Origin: Schlesneria paludicola DSM 18645
Lineage (GTDB): Bacteria; Planctomycetota; Planctomycetia; Planctomycetales; Planctomycetaceae
Assembly (NCBI GenBank): GCA_945862235.1
Contig: CAMAYU010000001.1
Span: 1 to 64,000 of the forward strand
Direction: 5' to 3'
DNA length: 64,000 bases
The notes beneath the pieces were generated by a model. That model worked only from the letters and a program-made list of their open reading frames with translations, searched no databases and had not been told where the DNA came from. Positions 12,141 through 20,913 of this stretch are shown in pieces (positions within the stretch are counted from its first letter, which is position 1; each line of letters starts with the position of its first letter). Position numbers and translations under genes: made by a program.

Positions 12141-13235
12141 TCAGTAGACGCCGACCGTGGTGGTCTTGGCAAAGACGTGGAAGGGGCGTGTGCCGCTGAT
12201 GCCGTCCCACGGATATTTTTCGTGGGGCTGTTCGCGTTCACCTTCGTCGCGCTCCATGAAGCCGGGGATGAAGAGTTCTTTCGTCAGCGTGTAAAGCTTC
12301 ACACGACCCGTCTTGCCGTAGCCGACGACTTGGTTGTAGTCCTCGAACTCGACGGTTTCGATGACGGCGCGGGGCTGAGGCGCGTGGTAGGTGATCTTAA
12401 AGTTGTCGGCCGGATCGAACGGCTTGCCACAGGCGAGGCCCATCAGCGTGTTGCCGTAGGTCGGCGTGATGTACACATCGGGGCCGAGCAACTCTTCACG
12501 ACAGGTGCGATACCACTGCGGCGTGAACTCGGTCCCGCCCGCAAAAATCCCCTTGATGCCGGTCTCGGCGATGCTCGTGCCGTCGTCGAGCAACCGCATG
12601 GCGAGGGCTTCGAGCAACTTCGGCGTCATGAAGGCGCACTTGATGTCGTGGTTGGCCGAGAGAATCGTCACTGCTTGTTCGATGACGTGGTCTTTGTAGT
12701 CCTCGGCCTCCTTGATCTTTCCCTTCTTGATGAGCTTCACGACCCAACGCGGATCGAGGTCCACACAGAAGCAGATGCCGCCGCGATACTGGGCCAGATG
12801 TTCGACCGCCAACCGTAGCCGCCTCGGCCCGGATGGGCCGAGCATCAGCCAGTTTGAGCCTCGGGGAAAGAATTCGTCGGGGAGCGTGTCGCTGAAGTTT
12901 TCGTAGTCGATCCAATGGTCTTCGATGACCATGCGACTCTTGGGCACGCCCGTCGTACCGCCAGTCTCAAACACGTAGACCGGCTTCCCCGCCAGCCCTT
13001 TCGGCACCCAGCGGTTGATCGGCCCGCCGCGCAGCCACTCGTCTTCGAAGTGCGGAAACTTCTTCAGGTCGTCGAAGCATTTGACTTCGGTGAGCGGATT
13101 GAAGTTATAAGTCTTGGCCTTCTCCAGCCAGAACGGACTGCCGGTCGATTCGTGGAAATGCCACTGCACCGTTTCCACGGTGTGAGCATCCAGTTGAGAC
13201 TTGGCTTGAGAAACGAGTGTGTCGATCTGACTCAC
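12141..13235 (-). CDS. AMP-binding / acyl-CoA ligase-like enzyme (phenylacetate-CoA ligase-like)
   Basis: YVFETGGTTGVPKSRMVIEDHW adenylation motif, ITPTYGNTLMGLACG. GTG at 13235 (VSQIDTLVSQAKSQL) preferred because the upstream ORF extension is repeat sequence. Confidence 0.75.
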   Translation of the reverse strand: MSQIDTLVSQAKSQLDAHTVETVQWHFHESTGSPFWLEKAKTYNFNPLTEVKCFDDLKKFPHFEDEWLRGGPINRWVPKGLAGKPVYVFETGGTTGVPKSRMVIEDHWIDYENFSDTLPDEFFPRGSNWLMLGPSGPRRLRLAVEHLAQYRGGICFCVDLDPRWVVKLIKKGKIKEAEDYKDHVIEQAVTILSANHDIKCAFMTPKLLEALAMRLLDDGTSIAETGIKGIFAGGTEFTPQWYRTCREELLGPDVYITPTYGNTLMGLACGKPFDPADNFKITYHAPQPRAVIETVEFEDYNQVVGYGKTGRVKLYTLTKELFIPGFMERDEGEREQPHEKYPWDGISGTRPFHVFAKTTTVGVY

Positions 13236-13258
13236 GGCGTGGCTTTCTGTAGCGAGTG

Positions 13259-13371
13259 TGTAAGCCGAAGTCCGGCCTTTGAGAAAGCCAGACTTACGAC
13301 GGAATGGAAATCCCAAAAGTCGTAGCAAAGAGGCGGAGTGAAATCCGGCTTTCAGAGAAGCCGGATTTCCA
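13259..13371. repeat. Two tandem inverted repeats, family 4
   Basis: GTAAGCCGAAGTCCGGCctttgagaaaGCCAGACTTAC and GAAATCCGGCTTtcagagAAGCCGGATTTCC. Confidence 0.8.
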
Positions 13372-13377
13372 ATTCGG

Positions 13378-14835
13378 TCACAGGTCCGCGGTCTGCGGAA
13401 CGATGTACGGTGCGCGGTATTCGCGCGTCGTGAGCTTGTTCGCTTCGGCGGCTCGTTCACCGCTGAACTCTTCCTTGCCGGCGAGAGTCAGCTTGGGGCC
13501 GAGCGTGATCTTGGTCGTGGCGGGATCGACCTTGTTGTCCAACAAGTGCTGCTGGAAGCGATCGAATGTTTCCAAGGCTTCGTCATCACCTTGCAACTTT
13601 GCGGTGATGTCCTTGGCCGCGACTGGCGTCCCGAGTCGGTACGAGATGTTGCCGACGTGGCAGAGAGCACTCGACAGATGGCCCTGCAAAATATCGGCGT
13701 TCAGGTCTTCGATGTTGCGGCTGCGAACGGCCTTCACGAAGTTGCCGAAGTGATTGTCATCGCCTCCGCCACCGAAGTCCTTCACCTTGTTACCGTCCTT
13801 GTCGAACTGCGTCCCACCGTTATAGCTCGGCATTACTGCGTAGCCGTTGCTGCCAGAGAAGATCACGCCGACACCCGCGTCTTTGTACTTCTCGGTCTTC
13901 AGTCCACGCACTTCAAACACCAGCCGCCTGCCACCCGCGTATTGGTGGATACAGACCTGCGTGTTCGCGGTCTCACCGGCGTCTTCGTAACCAAACCGAC
14001 CACCATAACTGAGGACCGTCTCACCGAGGCTCATCTCGTTCAGACCCCAGCGGGCGATGTCCATCTGATGGATGCCTTGGTTGCCGAGATCGCCGTTGCC
14101 GGTCTCCCACTGCCAGTGCCAGTCGTAGTGAAACTTGGGACGGGTGAGCGTGGTCATCTGAGCCGGGCCGCTCCACATGTCGTAGTTCACACTGGCGGGA
14201 ACATCGTAGTTGCCGCGTGGACCGATCGATCCACGCTGCTTGTAGCACAGGCCGCGCGCTAACTTCACTTCGCCAATGCCGCCATCGTGAATGATTTGAA
14301 TCAGTTCCCTCATGCCGGGGTTCGAGCGGCTTTGCGTTCCTGTCTGCACGATCTTCTTGTGCTTGCGAGCCGCTTCGACGAGTTGCCGTCCTTCAAACAC
14401 GTTGTGACTGACTGGCTTTTCGACGTACACGTCCTTGCCTGCTTGAACAGCCCAGATCGCGGCCAGCGCGTGCCAGTGATTCGGAGTGGCAATGCTGGCG
14501 ATATGAATCGACTTGTCGTCGAAGCACTTTCGCATGTCGGTGTAGACGGTTGGCCGCTTCCCGAATCTTTTCTCGATCGCGTCGGCCTGCCTGTTCCCCA
14601 CGACCTCATCGACATCGACGATCGCCGCGATTTGGCAGTCTTTGCGTTTGCCGAACCCGTCAATGTGCGAGCCACCGCGTCCGTTCACACCGACCACCGC
14701 GACGCGCAGAATATCGGCCGATCCCGGAACGGCTTCTTCGGCCGCGAAGGACAATCCGGAGCGACTGGCGAGTGCCGCAGTGGCTGCGGCGAACATCGAG
14801 CTTTCGAGAAAGTCGCGACGAGAGAACTGTGACAT
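13378..14835 (-). CDS. Gfo/Idh/MocA family oxidoreductase with Tat signal
   Basis: MSQFSRRDFLESSMFAAATAALASRSGLSFA; LRVAVVGVNGRGGSHIDGF; VEKPVSHNVFEGRQLVEAARK. Confidence 0.92.
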   Translation of the reverse strand: MSQFSRRDFLESSMFAAATAALASRSGLSFAAEEAVPGSADILRVAVVGVNGRGGSHIDGFGKRKDCQIAAIVDVDEVVGNRQADAIEKRFGKRPTVYTDMRKCFDDKSIHIASIATPNHWHALAAIWAVQAGKDVYVEKPVSHNVFEGRQLVEAARKHKKIVQTGTQSRSNPGMRELIQIIHDGGIGEVKLARGLCYKQRGSIGPRGNYDVPASVNYDMWSGPAQMTTLTRPKFHYDWHWQWETGNGDLGNQGIHQMDIARWGLNEMSLGETVLSYGGRFGYEDAGETANTQVCIHQYAGGRRLVFEVRGLKTEKYKDAGVGVIFSGSNGYAVMPSYNGGTQFDKDGNKVKDFGGGGDDNHFGNFVKAVRSRNIEDLNADILQGHLSSALCHVGNISYRLGTPVAAKDITAKLQGDDEALETFDRFQQHLLDNKVDPATTKITLGPKLTLAGKEEFSGERAAEANKLTTREYRAPYIVPQTADL

Positions 14836-15012
14836 CGGTGCGATCCTTGAGTGCGGGCGGGACACGAAACTGGACGGCCTGACGCAGAAGCGAGTGACGC
14901 AACCGGGTCTCGGGCGGCGTCAAGGGGCGGTAGTGTAGGCGTGTCCCTCGCGGCCTCGCAACCATCGGTGAAGACTCCCGCGAGGACATCGCCTCAGACC
15001 GACGAAGGAAGG

Positions 15013-15146
15013 CGATTGCAAATTGATAATTGCTAATTTCTAAATGCAAATTGAGAATCAAACGCGCGCTGTGGGCCGCCCGTGAGTCTTTCATTGGTCA
15101 ATTTGCAATTACCAATTTGCAATTACCAATTTGCAATTTGCAATCT
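15013..15146. repeat. AT-rich repeat array (CAATTTGCAATTAC units) with an inverted partner
   Basis: CAATTTGCAATTAC x2 plus CAATTTGCAATTTGCAATC at 15099-15146; opposite-oriented TGCAAATTGATAATTGCTAATTTC upstream. Confidence 0.8.
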
Positions 15147-15219
15147 CTTTCCAATCGTGACTTCGCGAGTCGTCCGTTGGCCCAGAGCGAAGTCTTCACT
15201 GCGAAAGTTTTCGAGACTC

Positions 15220-15882
15220 ATGAACTACTTCACTCACGCCTTGAATCATCTCGACCGTCCGTACTTCGTCGCTGGGACAGCAGTGCCCGACTGGTTGTCG
15301 GTCGCAGATCGGAAAGTGCGGTTTCGGCCGCAGCATCTCGAACCGTGGGCCGACGGTGGCGAGACGCTTCAGGCGGAAGTGGCCGCCGGAACGTTGCGGC
15401 ATCTGCACGACGACGGCTGGTTTCACGCGACGCGCGGGTTTGTCGAAGTGACGGGCGAACTGACGCAACTCTTCCGTGAACAGCTCGGTGCCGACGACCA
15501 GTACCACTGCGGATTTCTCGGCCATGTCGGGATGGAACTGCTGCTCGACGCGGTGTTGATCGAGCGGTATCCCGCACGGTTCGACGAATATTGGCGAGTC
15601 CTCAATGCGGTCGATCCGCTCGCCATCGAAGCGGCCATCAATCGCATGGCCCGTCAACCGTCCGATCGTCTCGCGTGGTTCATCACGCTGTTTCGACGCG
15701 AACAGTTTCTGCGTTGCTACACGAATGATCAGCGCTTGTTGACTCGCTTGAATCAAGTGTTGACCCGAGTCAAACTCTGCCCGCTCCCGCCGCAAGCCAC
15801 GTTCGTTCTCGCCGAATCGCGCAAGATTGTCGGTGAGCGATTGAATGACCTACTGCCCACCGAACATTTTGAACTGCCGTGA
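15220..15882 (+). CDS. Conserved hypothetical protein, possibly ACP phosphodiesterase-like
   Basis: MNYFTHALNHLDRPYFVAGTAVPDWLSVADRKVR...CGFLGHVGMELLLDAVLI; fold assignment tentative. Confidence 0.7.
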   Translation: MNYFTHALNHLDRPYFVAGTAVPDWLSVADRKVRFRPQHLEPWADGGETLQAEVAAGTLRHLHDDGWFHATRGFVEVTGELTQLFREQLGADDQYHCGFLGHVGMELLLDAVLIERYPARFDEYWRVLNAVDPLAIEAAINRMARQPSDRLAWFITLFRREQFLRCYTNDQRLLTRLNQVLTRVKLCPLPPQATFVLAESRKIVGERLNDLLPTEHFELP

Positions 15883-15910
15883 GTGAAGTGAACACGCGGT
15901 CGTGAAGCAA

Positions 15911-16046
15911 ACCCCACCGGGCTTGTCCCGGTGGAAACAGGTTTTTGCACTACTTGCTCAGTCACTCCCTTGCTCAGTCACTCGAAACGGCGAGGCAACA
16001 AGTAGTGCAAAAACTCGCGAGCCACCGGGGCAAGCCCGGTGGGGTC
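15911..16046. repeat. 136-bp nested inverted repeat
   Basis: ACCCCACCGGGCTTGTCCCGGTGG..GTTTTTGCACTACTTG..CAAGTAGTGCAAAAACTC..CCACCGGGGCAAGCCCGGTGGGGT; internal direct repeat TTGCTCAGTCACTC x2. Confidence 0.9.
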
Positions 16047-16114
16047 GCTACTTTGAAGACTCTTTCAACAGACTCCTGATGCTGATCCACGTCCATAACT
16101 GAGGAACTCCTGCG

Positions 16115-16957
16115 ATGAAGTACGGCATGAACATGTTGCTCTGGACCTCCGATGTCACCGAAGAGCACTACCCGATTTTGGAGAGTCTCAAGCAGTGGGG
16201 CTTCGATGGTGTCGAGCTACCAATTTTCGATATGGAAGTGGCGAAGTTTCAGAAGCTGGGAGCGAAGCTCGACCAGATCGGACTGGGACGAACGGCCGTC
16301 ACGGTTTGCACTGATGCCGACAACCCGATCTCACCCGACGCGAGCATTCGCGCGGCGGGGTTGGCTCGTCTGAAGAAGGCGATCGACATGTGCGCGGCCA
16401 GCGGCGCGACGCACCTCTGCGGCCCGATTCACTCGGCGCTCGGCTCGTTCAGCGGATCGGGAGCGACCGCCGACGAATGGAAGTGGGGGAAGGAGACGCT
16501 GTCAAAGGCCGCCGACCACGCGCAGGCCAACAACGTCACGCTGGTTGTCGAATACCTCAATCGTTTCGAGTGCTACTTTCTGACGAACGCGGCGGACGAC
16601 GCTCGTTTCTGTCGCGAGGTCAATCATCCGAATCTCAAGATGATGTACGACACGTTCCACGCGAACATCGAGGAGAAGAACCTCGCCGCAGCGATGCAGT
16701 CGTGCTGGGATCAGGTCGTTCATGTTCACATCTCGGAGAATGATCGCTCGACGCCCGGCGAAGGGCATGTCGATTGGGAGACCACATTCCAGATGTTGAA
16801 GACGCTGAAGTACGACGGCTGGTTGATGGTCGAAGCCTTCGGCCTTGCTCTTCCCGCGTTGGCGGCCGCCACCAAGGTCTGGCGACGGATGTTTCCGAAC
16901 GAAGAGTATTTGTCGCAGCACGCGCTCGCGTTCATGAAGCGGATGATGGCGGGCTGA
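16115..16957 (+). CDS. Sugar phosphate isomerase/epimerase (TIM barrel)
   Basis: 280 aa; MKYGMNMLLWTSDVTEEHYPILESLKQWGFDGVELPIFD; VEYLNRFECYFLTNAADDARFCREVNHPNLKMMYDTFHANIEE. Confidence 0.9.
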   Translation: MKYGMNMLLWTSDVTEEHYPILESLKQWGFDGVELPIFDMEVAKFQKLGAKLDQIGLGRTAVTVCTDADNPISPDASIRAAGLARLKKAIDMCAASGATHLCGPIHSALGSFSGSGATADEWKWGKETLSKAADHAQANNVTLVVEYLNRFECYFLTNAADDARFCREVNHPNLKMMYDTFHANIEEKNLAAAMQSCWDQVVHVHISENDRSTPGEGHVDWETTFQMLKTLKYDGWLMVEAFGLALPALAAATKVWRRMFPNEEYLSQHALAFMKRMMAG

Positions 16958-16973
16958 ACGCGGGTTCCGATCC

Positions 16974-17010
16974 CTGAAGTCCGGCTGAGCTTTGTTAGCC
17001 GGACTTCGTC
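16974..17010. repeat. Inverted repeat, family 4-like
   Basis: GAAGTCCGGCTgagctttgttAGCCGGACTTC. Confidence 0.7.
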
Positions 17011-17079
17011 TGCGAGTGCAAACTCTGACATCTTACGACCCCACTTTCATCTGACCGACACTCTTCCGAAGTCGCCTTC

Positions 17080-19863
17080 ATGCCAATCACCGGCCGGTCT
17101 CTCGTCGAGTGTGCCAATGACCTTTCTGCCTGGCGTGTACGAACTCGCTTGCCAGTACCACTTCACAGCCAATACCTGACGCGGCACAAAGTGAGAGGTT
17201 TCCGAGCGGGGTGGCGTAAGCCCCCTGGCTCTTCTCAAGCGGGCTTACGCCCAAAAACCGGGGGGCTTACGCCACCCCGCTCAGATGTCTCATCACTGAC
17301 CGCGCGAGGTCTGCTGGTGCCGTTGATCGCGGCGCTGGCAATGATCTGCGCGAGCGATGTTCTCGCGCAGGATGAGCCGCCTGCGGTGAAGCTGTCCGTC
17401 GTGCGCGCGACAACCGGAGGTGTCCATGCCTACGCTCCCAATCGATGGGGGCTGCTCCATGTGAATCTGATCAACACGCAGGAGACGCCACGCGACTTGC
17501 TGACCGCGACGTACTTTGACGGTGCCCCCACGATGCAGTTCGGTCAGCGGCTGCGCTTACCCGCGAAGTCGCTGCTACGAGTTGTCCAGCCCGTCTTGAT
17601 TCCGCCGCTGAATCCCGATCAGGGACGGGCACTGAACTTTCAAACGCTCGTGTTGGATGCGGGACATTCCGGTGACGAAGGAGCAGCCCACGAAGTGCTG
17701 CTGCGTGACGAAGCCGGTTTGCTCCGCCACGACGGCGCGATCTTGGTGACGCACAACCCACGCATCACGGGACTCATCAACGAGTCGTTGCCGGAACAGG
17801 AACATCTGGCGGTTGAAGTGACGGAACTGGTTTCTGCGAGTCGCGTCAGCCAGGACTTGGGACGCCAGATCGCTCTTCCCTCGGGCGAGCAACTCGCGCA
17901 CGAAGAGTTCAGTCTGCACGCGCTCGACCATTTGGTTCTGGCGGGGAATCATCTGGTCGAGGACGCGGCCGCATTGGCTTCGATCCGGCGTTGGTTGTTC
18001 GGCGGAGGACATCTGTGGATGATGCTCGACCGCACCGATCCTCGTCTGTTGGAAATGCTGGTGGGAGATCGGTTCAACGGCCACGTCGTTGATCGCGTGG
18101 GATTAAATTCGGTCCAGCTCTTTGAGGTGCATCCGACCGGCACGAAGTCGCTGGGTGAGCCGGTCGAATACGAAACGCCGGTCGATCTGGTCCGCGTCGT
18201 CGTGCAGGATGTCGAAGTCGAGAACGAAGTGAACGGCTGGCCCGCCGCGTTTTGGGTTCCGTGCGGCGACGGTCGCTTGTTGGTGACGACACTCGGGGCG
18301 CGCGGATGGATGGTTTCTCGCCATGATGAGCCGAAGCCACCGCCGCGACGCGGTCTCGCTCGCGAGACGAATGCGGACGCATTGAGTGCCGATTCTGCGG
18401 AGACTGCATTTCGAGCGAACAGGGCGATGTCCAGTTTGGCATCCGATCTCTTCTTGTCGGGCCGACCTGACGAGTTGATCTCCACGGCGGCGCTCGAAAC
18501 GCAGGTCGGGGAATACATCGGGTACTCGGTGCCGTCGCGCGGCGTCGTGCTGGGGGCGTTGGCGGTACTGGTGATGCTGATGCTGGGTATCGGTACGTGT
18601 CTGTATGCCCGGAGTGCGGTCGAACACATGGGCTGGATTGGTCCGTTGCTAGCCGTCCTGTTCGGCGCGGCGTTGCTGCAATTGGGCCGGTCGAATCGAC
18701 ACGCAATCGCCGACGCTGTTGCGGCCATGCAGTTCGTACAGCCGATCCCTGGCACGGACGATGTCCGCCGTCGCGGAGTCGTGGCGACGTACTACCGTGA
18801 AGGAAGTCAACAACCGATTCGAGCCACCGCCGGTGGACGACTGATGCCCGACATGACCGGTCTCGACGGAACCGTCCGTCGCATGGTTTGGACAGACATC
18901 GAATCGTGGCAGTGGGAGAACGTGCCGCAGGCGGCTGGACAGCACAGCGCGGCGTTCCAAGTGTCGGCAAGTGTGGTCCCGCGCATTGAGGCACGCGCGA
19001 CGTTCGACCACACCGGGCTGGTCGGTCGTGTCGTCGGAGTCACGCAACTTGAGGACGGAGTGTTGGCCACACGCTCGGGGCGCATGGGCGTCGATTTTCA
19101 AGACGAGGGATCGTTTGTCGTTCGCACCGAGAATGTCTTCGGGCGAGAACAGTTTCTCGCGGCAGACATGCTGGCCGACGAACAGGATCGCCGCCGCCGC
19201 ACACTCGAAAAACTCCTCTCCAACAAACTGCGGCGCGACTATCCCGAGCAGCCGACGTTGCTAGCGTGGAGCGACCGGCCGAACACGAACTTCCAATTTG
19301 GTGAGGGCCTGCAATCGCGCGGCTCCACGCTGATGGCCATTCCGCTGGTTTTGGAACGATCACAGATCGGTCGCGAGATCGCCATTCCATCCCCGTGGCT
19401 ACCGTATCTCAACACGCTTGCCCCCGATGGGACGCAGCCGTCCGCCATGTGGAACAACCAACTCAAGGAATGGCAGGAGCGGGCCGCGCCGAGTTCCGCT
19501 TGGCTGCGTTTCCAAGTCCCGCGCGAGTTGCTGCCGCTGAAGGCGACACACGCCCGGATGGTCATCCAAGTCACCGGTCCCGTCGGGCGGTTGGAGTTAC
19601 TTGGCCAGCGCGACGGTGCGGCGCACTCGATCCAGACCGTGATTGATCCTGTCGGACTTTTGACGCTGGAAATCACCGACCCCGCGCTCCTAACCGTTGC
19701 GAGCGATGGCAGCCTTGTCCTCGGCATCAACGCGGGCGACACGGATCAGGCCGAGATCGCGTTGGGAAAGAAGGACGCCAGTGCGAAGATCAACTACTGG
19801 CGTCTCGAATCACTCGGACTTCAATTGTGGGCGACTCCCACCGCACCACCCACCAAGGAATGA
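17080..19863 (+). CDS. Large exported/membrane protein adjoining an ABC transporter; 5' end overlaps repeat family 1
   Basis: ORF open to 19863; hydrophobic signal GLLVPLIAALAMICASDVLAQ directly after the palindromic repeat; TM region VVLGALAVLVMLMLGIGTCLYA. True start uncertain, probably within or after the repeat. Confidence 0.75.
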   Translation: MPITGRSLVECANDLSAWRVRTRLPVPLHSQYLTRHKVRGFRAGWRKPPGSSQAGLRPKTGGLTPPRSDVSSLTARGLLVPLIAALAMICASDVLAQDEPPAVKLSVVRATTGGVHAYAPNRWGLLHVNLINTQETPRDLLTATYFDGAPTMQFGQRLRLPAKSLLRVVQPVLIPPLNPDQGRALNFQTLVLDAGHSGDEGAAHEVLLRDEAGLLRHDGAILVTHNPRITGLINESLPEQEHLAVEVTELVSASRVSQDLGRQIALPSGEQLAHEEFSLHALDHLVLAGNHLVEDAAALASIRRWLFGGGHLWMMLDRTDPRLLEMLVGDRFNGHVVDRVGLNSVQLFEVHPTGTKSLGEPVEYETPVDLVRVVVQDVEVENEVNGWPAAFWVPCGDGRLLVTTLGARGWMVSRHDEPKPPPRRGLARETNADALSADSAETAFRANRAMSSLASDLFLSGRPDELISTAALETQVGEYIGYSVPSRGVVLGALAVLVMLMLGIGTCLYARSAVEHMGWIGPLLAVLFGAALLQLGRSNRHAIADAVAAMQFVQPIPGTDDVRRRGVVATYYREGSQQPIRATAGGRLMPDMTGLDGTVRRMVWTDIESWQWENVPQAAGQHSAAFQVSASVVPRIEARATFDHTGLVGRVVGVTQLEDGVLATRSGRMGVDFQDEGSFVVRTENVFGREQFLAADMLADEQDRRRRTLEKLLSNKLRRDYPEQPTLLAWSDRPNTNFQFGEGLQSRGSTLMAIPLVLERSQIGREIAIPSPWLPYLNTLAPDGTQPSAMWNNQLKEWQERAAPSSAWLRFQVPRELLPLKATHARMVIQVTGPVGRLELLGQRDGAAHSIQTVIDPVGLLTLEITDPALLTVASDGSLVLGINAGDTDQAEIALGKKDASAKINYWRLESLGLQLWATPTAPPTKE
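17191..17310. repeat. Palindromic repeat family 1 (copy B)
   Basis: TTTCCGAGCGGGGTGGCGTAAGCCCCCTGGCTCTTCTCAAGCGGGCTTACGCCCAAAAACCGGGGGGCTTACGCCACCCCGCTCAGATGTCTCATCA. Confidence 0.93.
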
Positions 19864-19866
19864 CGA

Positions 19867-20913
19867 ATGGCAGCCCCTCCACCGGTCTCTCGCGAACCGG
19901 CGTCGAACAGTTCCGCCTCCGATCAGCCGGTCGTTGTGTTGGAGCAGCTCTCTAAAAAGTACGGCACTTTCACGGCGCTGGAAGACCTGTCGCTGAAGCT
20001 CTATCCCGGCCAGATTCTCGGTCTGATCGGGCCGAACGGCGCGGGGAAGACCACGGCGATCAAGATTCTCGTCGGGCTGATTCGGCCGACCTCCGGGACC
20101 GCTCAGATCGCAGGAGCAGACTGCGTGCGCGACTCGCACCAGATCAAGCGGCTCGTCGGTTACATGCCTGATCGCTTCGGTGCGTACGACAACATGCGCG
20201 TGCGTGAGTACCTCGATTTCTTCGGAGCGGCGTTCGGCATCCGTTGCAAGACTCGGATCGCCCGCATCGCGGAGGTCATGGAGATCACCGGCACCGAGTA
20301 CATGAAGGACCGCTTCGTCGAAAGCCTCAGTCACGGGATGCAGCAGCGCGTCGGACTGGCTCGCACGCTGCTCCACGACCCGCGTGTACTGATCCTCGAC
20401 GAACCCGTGAACGGACTCGATCCACAGGCGCGGATTGAGATGCGTGATCTGCTGATCCGACTGGCCGGTCTGGGCAAGACCCTGATCGTGACGAGTCACA
20501 TTCTGCCCGAGCTGTCTCGCATCTGCGATCGCGTCGCGATCCTTACGCACGGCCGGATGCGGGCCTTTGGAACCGTCGAAGAGATCGGACGGCAAGTGAG
20601 TCAACGGCGCACGATGGAAGCTCATCTCGCATCTTCCGAACAGGTCGCAGCGGCGGCTCAAACCATTCGCAGACACCTCGAAGCGGACGCGGAAGTGACC
20701 GAGGTTCCGTTGGAAGCGACCGTCCGATTTCGGAGTGCCAGGCCAGAACAAGAACTGGGCGAAGTGCTGGCGCAGCTCGTCAAAGCCAACATCCGCGTGA
20801 CGCAGTTCCGCGAAGTTCAAACGGACTTGGAAGAGGCGTTCATGACGTTCACTCGCCCGGCGGAACCGACTCCCGCAGCAAGTTCCTCGCCGGGAGGTGT
20901 GACACATGTTTAA
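19867..20913 (+). CDS. ABC transporter ATP-binding protein
   Basis: LIGPNGAGKTTAIKILVGL, LSHGMQQRVGLARTLLHDPRVLILDEPVNGLDPQAR. Confidence 0.97.
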   Translation: MAAPPPVSREPASNSSASDQPVVVLEQLSKKYGTFTALEDLSLKLYPGQILGLIGPNGAGKTTAIKILVGLIRPTSGTAQIAGADCVRDSHQIKRLVGYMPDRFGAYDNMRVREYLDFFGAAFGIRCKTRIARIAEVMEITGTEYMKDRFVESLSHGMQQRVGLARTLLHDPRVLILDEPVNGLDPQARIEMRDLLIRLAGLGKTLIVTSHILPELSRICDRVAILTHGRMRAFGTVEEIGRQVSQRRTMEAHLASSEQVAAAAQTIRRHLEADAEVTEVPLEATVRFRSARPEQELGEVLAQLVKANIRVTQFREVQTDLEEAFMTFTRPAEPTPAASSSPGGVTHV

